The translations under genes were made by a program, and so were the position numbers. Positions 1-6,315 of a stretch of 6,773 bases of DNA are shown here, piece by piece. The stretch is from Lachnospiraceae bacterium. Its GTDB lineage: Bacteria > Bacillota > Clostridia > Lachnospirales > Lachnospiraceae. Where the stretch lies: contig JAFPYK010000195.1 in the NCBI GenBank assembly GCA_017412265.1, forward strand, positions 1 through 6,773, written 5' to 3'. Numbering within the stretch: position 1 is the stretch's first letter; every line of letters starts with the position of its first letter. The notes beneath the pieces were generated by a model. That model searched no databases. It saw nothing but the letters and a program-made list of their open reading frames with translations, and was not told the DNA's origin.

Positions 1-3
1 AAT

Positions 4-41
4 GCCTCCCCCGATCCATTTTTCGCGGAACCGAGGGAGGC
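4..41 (-). terminator. Possible terminator hairpin after comF, cut by the window edge
   Basis: GCCTCCC at 4-10 pairs with GGGAGGC at 35-41, and the stem extends to 4-13/32-41 with one mismatch, around an 18-nt loop. It lies 17 bp past the comF stop codon, where an operon terminator is expected. The bases that would hold the T-tract on the minus strand lie mostly beyond the window edge (only ATT is seen), and the loop is longer than usual, so intrinsic termination cannot be confirmed. Confidence 0.35.
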
Positions 42-58
42 CATCAACCGCTGCCCGT

Positions 59-793
59 CTAGAACCCGTTTCCGATGCACACCGTCGCGAAGAAGACCTT
101 CTTCGCCCCGGCCTCCAGCAGCACCCGCGTGCAGGCCTCGACCGTGCTCCCCGTCGTATAGATATCGTCCACCAGAAGCACCGTCCGCCCGCGGATCTGC
201 CCGCCGTCGTCTCTCACGGCAAATGCTTCGATCAGGTTTTTAAGCCTTGCTTTATCATCCAGGTTCTTCTGCGGCATCGTCTTCTTCACCCGCACAAGCA
301 CGCCCGTCACCTCCGGAATCTCCACTTCCTCCGACAGCGCCCGCGCGATCACCTCCGCCTGGTTGTAGCCCCGCATCCGTTCTCTCGCCGGGTGCACCGG
401 CACCGGCACGATCACGTCCGCATGCATCGCGCGGATCTGCCTCCCGCAGAGCTTCCCGAGCCGGTGCCCGTAGAAGGTACCGAACTCCTTTCTCCCCTTG
501 TACTTCAGGCCCGCCATCGACCGGCTCATCCGTGCATTGTACAGGTAGAGCGAGGTGCCACGCTCATAGGAAAATGCCCTCCGCCCGCAGTCGTAGCAGA
601 ACTCATCCTCCGCCCGGGACACCGGCTTGCCGCACTTCTTGCAGCGCGGCTCCTTAATCACCGGGAGCAGCCGCTCGCACGCCGGATGAATCCGCAGATA
701 ACGATCCGCCGCCCTGTCACAGACCGGACAGCGCGGCGGATAGATCAGATCCAATATGGTCTCAAAGGGAACTCTCGCCTTCCCCTCAGCCAC
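59..793 (-). CDS. comF: ComF family protein (zinc-finger plus phosphoribosyltransferase-like domain)
   Basis: The 244-aa product has the full ComF layout. An N-terminal cysteine-rich part carries CPVC (22-25), C39, CKKC (51-54) and CYDC (66-69), probable zinc ligands. The type I phosphoribosyltransferase fold follows, with PVPVHPARERMRGYNQ (130-145) and the PRPP-loop signature VLLVDDIYTTGST (205-217). In naturally competent bacteria ComF helps bring incoming single-stranded DNA into the cytoplasm; in most Firmicutes carrying it the role is unproven. I chose the GTG at 793 because GGAGG lies just upstream (3-nt spacing, shorter than usual) and the start overlaps the upstream TGA by 8 bp, which suggests translational coupling. 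The resulting N-terminus closely precedes the conserved LIYPPRCPVC. An alternative GTG at 832, preceded by AAGGA, would add 13 residues and overlap the upstream gene by 47 bp. Last gene of the recD2 run. Confidence 0.93.
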   Translation of the reverse strand: MAEGKARVPFETILDLIYPPRCPVCDRAADRYLRIHPACERLLPVIKEPRCKKCGKPVSRAEDEFCYDCGRRAFSYERGTSLYLYNARMSRSMAGLKYKGRKEFGTFYGHRLGKLCGRQIRAMHADVIVPVPVHPARERMRGYNQAEVIARALSEEVEIPEVTGVLVRVKKTMPQKNLDDKARLKNLIEAFAVRDDGGQIRGRTVLLVDDIYTTGSTVEACTRVLLEAGAKKVFFATVCIGNGF

Positions 794-1697
794 GGTCCTC
801 CAGATCCGCGAAGATCGGATCCGTATAGACACCGGCTTCCTTTAACTTCTCAAAACGCTCCACCACGGTGGGCTTGTCCTCGCGGTAGGTCACGCCGAAC
901 CACTGATCGGAAGAGGACAGGACCTTCACGGTCACCTTGCCTTCCACGATCATCTTGCCGACCTCGGTCGGAAGCAGGTACTCGGACTTAAGCTCCGTGC
1001 CGGACTCCTTGAGGAAGCCCACGAAGCGCTCCTGCAGCTCCGTAAAGATATCCGTGGTGAATCCCCACATGTTCATCGAGACCGGAGTGTCAAGTGCATA
1101 CTCATTCTCCGCATCGTTGATGACCACATCACCCTTGCGGATCAGGCCGAAATTCTCCACGACATCCGTTAAGAAGCCGTCCTCGCTCACCTGGCAGACG
1201 CCGCGGGTAACCGTACCGTTTTCGCTCAGCGTGTTGCCCAGCTCGAAGCCGACCATGCAGTAAGCGCCCTTCGCCGGCTCATTTGCCAGGTACTCATGCG
1301 CCACCTTGAAGCCCTCGACTCCGTAATAATCGTCCGCGTTGATCACCAGGAAAGGCGTGTCCACCACGTCCTTGCAGCACAGGACCGCCTGCGCGGTGCC
1401 CCAGGGCTTGCTGCGCCCGTCGGGAACCGAGAAGCCCTCCGGCAGGTCGTCTAAGGACTGGAACACATACTCGGTCTCCACAAAGCGGGAGATGCTGTCG
1501 CCGATCGTCTCACGGAAGGCCTCCTCGATGTCCTTGCGGATGATGAAGACCACCTTGTCAAATCCGGCGCGCACCGCGTCATGAATCGAATAGTCCATGA
1601 TGATCTCGCCCGCGGGTCCCACATGCTCCAGCTGCTTGATGCCGCCATAACGGCTGCCCATGCCGGCGGCCATCACGACCAGTGTTGTCTTGTTCAT
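786..1697 (-). CDS. Sugar-phosphate nucleotidyltransferase (GalU/RfbA-like)
   Basis: A 303-aa protein of the nucleotidyltransferase (NTP_transferase) superfamily, which joins an NTP to a sugar 1-phosphate to make an NDP-sugar and pyrophosphate. The N-terminal nucleotide-binding signature is LVVMAAGMGSRYGGIKQ (6-22), a variant of GxGxR...K. GTAQAVL (100-106) is the substrate-loop element, and VINADDYYG (118-126) holds the probable metal-binding Asp122. MNMWGF (208-213) and SEYLLPTEV (238-246) fit the C-terminal half of the same Clostridia-type family. It resembles proteins often labelled UTP-glucose-1-phosphate uridylyltransferase, but neither sugar nor nucleotide can be fixed from sequence, so no symbol is given. 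The ATG at 1697 has AAAGGA at 1705-1710, 7 nt upstream. It lies 43 bp after recD2 and overlaps the comF start, so it is probably in that operon although its chemistry does not match its neighbours. Confidence 0.88.
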   Translation of the reverse strand: MNKTTLVVMAAGMGSRYGGIKQLEHVGPAGEIIMDYSIHDAVRAGFDKVVFIIRKDIEEAFRETIGDSISRFVETEYVFQSLDDLPEGFSVPDGRSKPWGTAQAVLCCKDVVDTPFLVINADDYYGVEGFKVAHEYLANEPAKGAYCMVGFELGNTLSENGTVTRGVCQVSEDGFLTDVVENFGLIRKGDVVINDAENEYALDTPVSMNMWGFTTDIFTELQERFVGFLKESGTELKSEYLLPTEVGKMIVEGKVTVKVLSSSDQWFGVTYREDKPTVVERFEKLKEAGVYTDPIFADLEDRG

Positions 1698-1712
1698 AAT
1701 GATATCCTTTCC

Positions 1713-1729
1713 GGAGGCCGGCGGCCCCC
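1713..1729 (-). promoter_or_regulatory. Short GC hairpin just upstream of the nucleotidyltransferase ribosome binding site
   Basis: In the 43-bp gap between recD2 and the nucleotidyltransferase, GGAGGCC (1713-1719) can pair with GGCCCCC (1723-1729) around a 3-nt loop. That is a 7-bp stem with one G-U pair on the minus-strand RNA. No T-run follows, so it is not an intrinsic terminator. It ends two bases before AAAGGA at 1705-1710. It might affect translation or RNA processing; this is inference from position only. Confidence 0.3.
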
Positions 1730-1740
1730 ACTGTATGTTC

Positions 1741-3972
1741 TTATTCGCTCATCTCACGGATGGCTTCCGCCAGCCCGGAGTAACGCTTCTGCTCCCCGGC
1801 GTTGCCGATCATCTCCAGCACCTTCTGCCGGCTCCCTACTATGGTAACACATTTTTTCGCCCGGGTCACGGCTGTATACAGAAGATTTCGGTAAAACAGC
1901 ATCTTCGGGCCCGCAAGCAGCGGAATCACCACCGCGGGATACTCGCTGCCCTGGGACTTGTGCACCGTCACCGCGTAGGCAAGCTCCAGCTCCTGCGCGT
2001 CCCCGTACGAATACTCCACGCGTTTCCCGTCGTCAAACACGACCTCCAGCACCTCGCCGAAGGTGTTGATCCGCTCGAGCACGCCCATGTCCCCGTTGAA
2101 GACCCCGGTGCCCGCGTCGATCGGAAGATTGTGCCGGCCGCGCACCTCCCATTCCAGCTGGTAGTTGTTCTTGGTCTGCATGACCTTGTCCCCCTGCCGG
2201 AAGGTTGTCTCGCCGATGGTCACCTCCGGCTTGTCATCCGCAGGCGGATTCACATACCGCTGCAGGAGCCGGTTCAGGTTCTCCACGCCGAGCTCCCCCT
2301 TGCGCATCGGGGTGAGCACCTGGATCTCCTGCACCTTCGCCCCGACGTACTTCGGCAGCTTCTCTGTCACGAGCGCGACCGTCGTCCGCTGAATCTGCAG
2401 CACCTCCGGGCTCTCGATCAGGAAGAAATCCTTGCTGTGGTTGTCCATGACGATCGGCTCGCCCGCATTGATCTTGTGCGCGTTCACGATGATATCGCTC
2501 TGCTCCGCCTGCCGGAAGATCCTTGACAGACGCACCACCGGGAAATTCCCGGACGCGATCAGGTCCGCGAGCACCGTGCCCGGCCCGACGCTCGGCAGCT
2601 GGTTCACGTCGCCGACCAGCACGAGCCGCGTGCCAGGAAGCACCGCCCGCAGCAGCGAATGCATCAGCGTCAGGTCCACCATCGAAACCTCGTCGATGAT
2701 AATCACGTCCGCCTCCAGCGGATTCTCCTCATTTCTCTCAAAACGCAGCACCTCGCCGGTCCGCTGCTCCCCCTCCGCGATACCCGAAGAGATCTCCAGC
2801 AGCCGGTGGATCGTCTGCGCGTCATGCCCCGTCGTCTCCGTCATGCGCTTGGCCGCGCGCCCCGTCGGCGCCGCCAGCAGCACGTCCATCCGTTCATTTT
2901 CAAAGAAATGAATCATCGTATTGATCGTGGTCGTCTTGCCCGTGCCCGGGCCGCCCGTGATCACGGTGAGCCCGCGAAGCGCGGACGTGATGATCGCCTG
3001 CCGCTGCTCGTCCTCCAGGGTGATGCCCTCGCCCTTCTCCACGCGGGCCAGCCGCCGGTCGATCTCCTCCGCCGTCACGTCAAACTCCACATTGCAGTCC
3101 AGAAGCATCCGGGCCACATTACATTCCATGTAATAATACAGGCTCAGGTAAATGACCGGAACCCCATCGCGCTCCTTCACAATCACCCGGCGCGCGATCA
3201 CCAGGTCCATCAGGCAGCGGTCGGTGATCTCCGGGTCCACGCCCAGGAGCGCCGCGCTCTCCTCGATGAGCTGATCCCTCGGCAGGAATACATTGCCCGC
3301 GCCGATCTCCTCCGAAAGCGTGTAGAGGATGCCCGCCTTCACGCGGTGCTCCGAATCCGGGGCAATCCCCGCATTCTTCGCGATCTCGTCCGCGGTCTTG
3401 AAGCCCACGCCCGAGATGTCCTCCGCCAGCCGGTAAGGGTTCTCGCGCATCACCTCATACATCTGGTCGCGGTACTTCTCATAGATCTTGACCGCCAGCC
3501 GGTTCGAGATCCCATATCCCTGCAGGAAGACCATCGCGCTTCGCAGCTCTCTCTTCTCCTCGAACTGCTCGCTGATCTCACGCGCCTTCCGGTCCGAGAT
3601 CCCCTTCACCTCCGACAGCCGCTCCGGCTCCTCCTCGATGATCCGGAACGTGTCCTCGCCGAACTTCTTGACGATCCGCCCCGCCAGCGTCGCGCCGATC
3701 CCCTTGATCACGCCCGAAGCCAGGTACCGCTCCATCGCCGGCGCATCCTCCGGCGTCTTGATCCGAAACGCGCTCACGCGGATCTGCTCCCCGTAAACCG
3801 GGTGGACACTCAGCTCGCCCTCCACCTCCAGATACGTTCCCTCCGGCGTCGAGGGGAAAATGCCCACGCAGGTGATCTCATCGTTCTCCTGCGAACTCAG
3901 CGAGAGCACCGTATAGCCGTTCTCCTCGTTTCGATATACGATTTTCTCAACAAATCCTTCTGCTCTCTCCAT
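1741..3972 (-). CDS. recD2: ATP-dependent RecD-like DNA helicase RecD2
   Basis: A 743-aa superfamily 1B helicase of the RecD2 type, which unwinds DNA 5'-3' and is linked to repair and replication-fork maintenance in bacteria without RecBC partners. The N-terminus (about 1-70) is an OB-like region. Helix-hairpin-helix motifs follow near 87-105, 119-133 and 186-203 (GVIKGIGATLAGR, EVKGISDRKA, ISGVGFKTAD). The motor has Walker A GGPGTGKTT (340-348), motif Ia APTGRAAKRM (368-377), Walker B IIIDEVSMVD (424-433), motif III GDVNQLPSVGPG (454-465), LSRIFRQ (482-488), then VTVHKSQGSEY (668-678) and LLYTAVTRAKK (697-707). Length is normal for RecD2, with no truncation. The ATG at 3972 is preferred because GGGGAG sits 5 nt upstream; an in-frame GTG at 3987 would add five residues. 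It heads the three-gene run and is separated from mreB by a terminator. I see no convincing promoter of its own. Confidence 0.97.
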   Translation of the reverse strand: MERAEGFVEKIVYRNEENGYTVLSLSSQENDEITCVGIFPSTPEGTYLEVEGELSVHPVYGEQIRVSAFRIKTPEDAPAMERYLASGVIKGIGATLAGRIVKKFGEDTFRIIEEEPERLSEVKGISDRKAREISEQFEEKRELRSAMVFLQGYGISNRLAVKIYEKYRDQMYEVMRENPYRLAEDISGVGFKTADEIAKNAGIAPDSEHRVKAGILYTLSEEIGAGNVFLPRDQLIEESAALLGVDPEITDRCLMDLVIARRVIVKERDGVPVIYLSLYYYMECNVARMLLDCNVEFDVTAEEIDRRLARVEKGEGITLEDEQRQAIITSALRGLTVITGGPGTGKTTTINTMIHFFENERMDVLLAAPTGRAAKRMTETTGHDAQTIHRLLEISSGIAEGEQRTGEVLRFERNEENPLEADVIIIDEVSMVDLTLMHSLLRAVLPGTRLVLVGDVNQLPSVGPGTVLADLIASGNFPVVRLSRIFRQAEQSDIIVNAHKINAGEPIVMDNHSKDFFLIESPEVLQIQRTTVALVTEKLPKYVGAKVQEIQVLTPMRKGELGVENLNRLLQRYVNPPADDKPEVTIGETTFRQGDKVMQTKNNYQLEWEVRGRHNLPIDAGTGVFNGDMGVLERINTFGEVLEVVFDDGKRVEYSYGDAQELELAYAVTVHKSQGSEYPAVVIPLLAGPKMLFYRNLLYTAVTRAKKCVTIVGSRQKVLEMIGNAGEQKRYSGLAEAIREMSE

Positions 3973-4035
3973 GCAATCTCCCCGCACATTTCCCCGCAGA
4001 TGCGAGCGAATGCGCCTTCCGGCTCCGCCGGGGTC

Positions 4036-4065
4036 AAAAAGCAGGCCGGAGGCTCCCCTCCGGCC
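4036..4065 (-). terminator. Intrinsic terminator of mreB
   Basis: On the minus strand GGCCGGAGG (4057-4065) and CCTCCGGCC (4044-4052) form a perfect 9-bp GC-rich stem with a 4-nt loop, followed after three bases by TTTTT (4036-4040). It starts 16 bp past the mreB stop codon at 4082. This is a textbook rho-independent terminator and separates mreB from recD2. Confidence 0.9.
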
Positions 4066-4081
4066 CGTTATTCATCTCTTC

Positions 4082-5086
4082 TTATTCCTGGTCAAGCCGG
4101 AACTGTCCGCTTCCCAGAAGCTCCACATACTGCCCGGTTCCCACGGCCACCGCCGTCATAGGATCCTCCGCGGTCATCGTGGTGATCCCGGTCTTCTCCT
4201 CGATCAGGTCCTCCAGCCCGTAGAGCAGGGCACCTCCGCCGGTCAGCACAATACCCCGGTCCGAGATGTCCGACGTCAGCTCCGGCGGCGTCTTCTCCAG
4301 GATATTCTTGATCGCGTCCACGATCTGCATCGTCGGCTCGCGAAGCGCCTCCATCGTCTCATCCGACGTCACCGTGACCACCTTCGGAAGGCCCGTCACC
4401 AGGTTGCGCCCGCGCACCTCCATGGTCGTCGTCTCCGGTCTGGGATACGCGCAGCCCACTTCCATCTTGATATTCTCCGCGGTCCGGTCGCCGATCAGGA
4501 GGCTGTGCTTCTTGCGCATGTAGCGCACGATCGCCTCGTCAAAATCATCCCCGGCCACCTTCACCGACGTGCTCACCACCGTATTGCCCAGAGAGATCAC
4601 CGCGATATCCACGGTTCCCCCGCCGATATCCACAACCATATTCCCCTGCGGCTTCGTGATGTCGATGCCCGCTCCGATCGCAGCCGCGATCGGCTCCTCG
4701 ATGATGGCCACCTCTCTGGCTCCCGCCGCATACGTCGCGTCCCGGACGGCCTTCTTCTCGACCTCCGTCGCGCCGCTCGGCACACACACCGCCACACGCG
4801 GCTTGCGGAACGCCCGCCGGCCCACCGCCTTCTGGATAAAATACCGAAGCATCTTCTCCGTCAGCGTGTAGTCCGAAATCACGCCCTGGCGCAGCGGCCG
4901 CACTGCCATAATATTCCCCGGCGTCCGGCCCAGCATCCGCCTGGCCTCCTCGCCGATCTCAATCACTCGCTCTGTATCTCTGTCAATGGCGACGACGGAG
5001 GGCTCCTTCAAGATCACGCCCTTACCCTGGACATAGACCAGGATGTTCGCCGTCCCCAGATCAATTCCGATATCACTGCCTGCCAT
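4082..5086 (-). CDS. mreB: Rod-shape determining actin-like protein MreB (MreB/Mbl family)
   Basis: A 334-aa bacterial actin homologue that forms membrane-associated filaments guiding the elongasome and lateral-wall peptidoglycan synthesis. Nucleotide-binding elements are in order: phosphate-1 DLGTANILVY (9-18), the EEPIAAAIGAG stretch (130-140), phosphate-2 VVDIGGGTVDIAV (151-163) and the adenosine motif GIVLTGGGALLYG (278-290). Length is normal. Phosphate-2 reads GGGTVD where many MreB proteins have GGGTT(D/E). The ATG at 5086 has GAAAGGA at 5094-5100 and follows a clear promoter. It stands alone: no mreC or mreD is next to it and a terminator follows, which suits a separately controlled copy or paralogue (MreB, Mbl and MreBH cannot be told apart here). 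Confidence 0.95.
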   Translation of the reverse strand: MAGSDIGIDLGTANILVYVQGKGVILKEPSVVAIDRDTERVIEIGEEARRMLGRTPGNIMAVRPLRQGVISDYTLTEKMLRYFIQKAVGRRAFRKPRVAVCVPSGATEVEKKAVRDATYAAGAREVAIIEEPIAAAIGAGIDITKPQGNMVVDIGGGTVDIAVISLGNTVVSTSVKVAGDDFDEAIVRYMRKKHSLLIGDRTAENIKMEVGCAYPRPETTTMEVRGRNLVTGLPKVVTVTSDETMEALREPTMQIVDAIKNILEKTPPELTSDISDRGIVLTGGGALLYGLEDLIEEKTGITTMTAEDPMTAVAVGTGQYVELLGSGQFRLDQE

Positions 5087-5131
5087 ACTTCTGTCCTTTC
5101 GGCATTCTCGAAATAATTCTTGTTCCAGAAA

Positions 5132-5160
5132 ATTATATCGAAATCCGCAGTGTTTTTCAA
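5132..5160 (-). promoter_or_regulatory. Sigma-A type promoter of mreB
   Basis: On the minus strand a -35 box TTGAAA (5155-5160) is separated by exactly 17 bp from a consensus -10 box TATAAT (5132-5137). Transcription would start near 5125, giving a leader of about 38 nt that includes GAAAGGA at 5094-5100, seven bases before the mreB ATG. Confidence 0.85.
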
Positions 5161-5167
5161 CACTGCG
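5146..5167. promoter_or_regulatory. Perfect 9-bp inverted repeat centred on the mreB -35 box (operator candidate)
   Basis: CGCAGTGTT (5146-5154) and AACACTGCG (5159-5167) are exact inverted repeats with a 4-bp centre. The -35 hexamer (5155-5160) lies on the dyad. No T-run follows on either strand at terminator distance, so a protein-binding operator fits better than a terminator. A second perfect palindrome, TTCTTAAGAA, lies at 5175-5184. The binding protein is unknown. Confidence 0.55.
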
Positions 5168-5207
5168 AAATGGATTCTTAAGAAAGATAATGGCCGGCGC
5201 GCTGCGG

Positions 5208-5392
5208 GCATCCCCCGGAGCTTAATCGCCTGCCGGGAGATGCACGCCCCGTGAGGCTTGGCTGGCAAGAAGCATCCCCCGAAGCTTGTTCGCCTGCCGG
5301 GGGATGTGGGCTCCAGAGGGCTTGGTTGGCAAGATGCATCCCCCGGAGCTTGTTCGCCTGCCGGGGGATGTAGGCTCCAGAGGGCTTGGTTG
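5208..5392. repeat. Tandem array of about three 64-bp REP-like palindromic units
   Basis: Units start at 5208, 5272 and 5336, an exact 64-bp period. Unit 2 matches unit 3 at 55 of 57 shared positions and unit 1 at 50 of 64, counted by eye. Each unit opens with GCATCCCCCG and has a near-complementary CGGGGGATG about 14 nt later (unit 1 has one mismatch), giving a GC-rich stem of about 10 bp. Each complete unit ends with CTTG, five bases, CAAG, a second small dyad. The third copy stops where the IS begins. The period is not a multiple of three, so frames shift between units and the short ORFs across it are not credible. It fills most of the gene-free stretch between the mreB promoter and the IS. 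There are no variable spacers, so it is not CRISPR. Confidence 0.85.
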
Positions 5393-5419
5393 CACTAGTC
5401 AACAAAAATTGGACACAGG
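5391..5419. repeat. Terminal inverted repeat of the IS, orfB-side end
   Basis: It begins TGCACTAGTC and ends TTGGACACAGG (5409-5419), the latter matched exactly, inverted, at the other end. Read outward on the minus strand it contains TTGACT (5397-5402), a -35-like hexamer pointing toward mreB. The outermost bases of the partner repeat are beyond the window, so full pairing cannot be judged. Confidence 0.7.
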
Positions 5420-5423
5420 AAAC

Positions 5424-5450
5424 AAAAAAATCAGAATCGTAAACGTGATT
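5424..5450 (-). terminator. Weak terminator candidate after orfB
   Basis: Just past the orfB stop, the minus strand reads AATCA, then CGT-TT-ACG, a 4-nt bulge, TGATT, and continues into a run of seven T (5424-5430). The stem is short, AT-rich and bulged, so it may end transposase transcripts only partly. Confidence 0.3.
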
Positions 5451-5452
5451 GA

Positions 5453-6313
5453 TTAGACGCCAGCAACTGGAGATAAAGACTCGCGATACTGTTTTGGCGT
5501 CAGGTAACTGAGTGCATACGCAGGCCGCAGCTCATTGAAGAAAACGATGTACTCATTGACTTCCTCTTGAACTGGCCTGTCGCCGGTTACATGCAGGTCC
5601 ATGAACAGCTCAGATTTTATCCAACCGTTTATCGCCTCCATTGCCGCATTATCTGTTGGTGTGCCGGCACGAGACATTGAGCGTGTAATTCCATACATCG
5701 GCAGCAGTTCGTTGAACGCCTTCGACGTATATACAGAACCCTGGTCGGAATGCAGAATCATCTGGTATTCTGGATACTGCTGCTTGAGCGCGACCAGGTC
5801 TTCCAAACCGCTTACGTAGGTCATTCTATCCCCTCGCTTGGCCGACAGCGCATGGCTGATGATCTCGTTATTCCATAGATCCATGTATAAGGTGAGCTCG
5901 TAGTAAACGCCTTTCACACGGAAAGCGGTCATATCGCTCACAATACATTGCATAGGCCCGTCTAGCTGCATTTCGGACAGCAGCAGGTTCGGGAATACGC
6001 GGTAAGGGTCTCCTGGCTTTTTATACTTGTAATGCTTCGCTTTGCTCTTGATCCCGGCTGCTTTGCAGCATTTATGAGCATAGGGATCCGAAAGCACAAG
6101 TCCGGTATCCAGGCGGATTTTGGCGTTCAGCCAGCGGTAGCCATGCGACGGATACTTCATATGGTATTCCTGAAACAGGAGAATGTTACTGACGAATGCG
6201 GCGGTCCTGCCAGATGGACTGGAAAGATGCTTCTTCCAACTGTAGAAGCTGCTGCGACAAATGCCCATGGTTTCACAGAGCAGCTTGACCGGGAACTCTC
6301 CGGACAGCTCCAT
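5453..6313 (-). CDS. IS3-family transposase OrfB (DDE integrase core)
   Basis: The 286-aa frame carries the catalytic half of the transposase. The N-terminal part has an HTH-type CETMGICRSSFYSWKKH (13-29) and HGYRWLNAKI (57-66), typical of the region before the rve core. The catalytic residues are D127 (IVSDMTAF), D190 (LHSDQGSVY) and E226 (DNAAMEAING), with 35 residues between the second Asp and the Glu, the IS3 hallmark. The C-terminal ELRPAYALSYLTPKQY is also typical. The listed start is the ATG 2 bp after the orfA stop, but it has no good Shine-Dalgarno. The frame is open upstream through RDFQVIMELSGE into orfA. The active enzyme is therefore more likely the OrfAB fusion made by -1 frameshifting at 6376-6382, about 404 aa. 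No stop or frameshift damage is seen. Confidence 0.93.
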   Translation of the reverse strand: MELSGEFPVKLLCETMGICRSSFYSWKKHLSSPSGRTAAFVSNILLFQEYHMKYPSHGYRWLNAKIRLDTGLVLSDPYAHKCCKAAGIKSKAKHYKYKKPGDPYRVFPNLLLSEMQLDGPMQCIVSDMTAFRVKGVYYELTLYMDLWNNEIISHALSAKRGDRMTYVSGLEDLVALKQQYPEYQMILHSDQGSVYTSKAFNELLPMYGITRSMSRAGTPTDNAAMEAINGWIKSELFMDLHVTGDRPVQEEVNEYIVFFNELRPAYALSYLTPKQYRESLSPVAGV

Positions 6314-6315
6314 GA

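Noticed and set aside
2..991. Plus-strand open frame of 329 codons
   Set aside because: Antisense to comF and the nucleotidyltransferase, with low-complexity Arg/Pro/His composition.
4010..4037. Sigma-A promoter for recD2 using TTGACC (4032-4037)
   Set aside because: At 16-18 bp spacing the -10 positions read CGCATT/GCATTC-like, and the hexamer overlaps the mreB terminator T-run.
2659..4161. Long plus-strand open frame of 500 codons
   Set aside because: It is antisense to recD2, rich in Arg/His/Leu/Pro with no recognisable domain, as expected for the reverse strand of a GC-rich gene.
3971..5116. Plus-strand open frame of 381 codons opposite mreB
   Set aside because: Same antisense shadow pattern (Arg/His/Leu-rich, no motif); mreB on the other strand is unambiguous.
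5208..5392. CRISPR-like array
   Set aside because: Units are contiguous 64-bp near-copies with no constant repeat plus variable spacer pattern, and no cas gene is nearby.
5014..5405. Small minus-strand open frames across the repeat array and mreB start
   Set aside because: They are translations of the 64-bp repeats in changing frames, and one runs into the mreB start region; no ribosome binding site or domain supports them.
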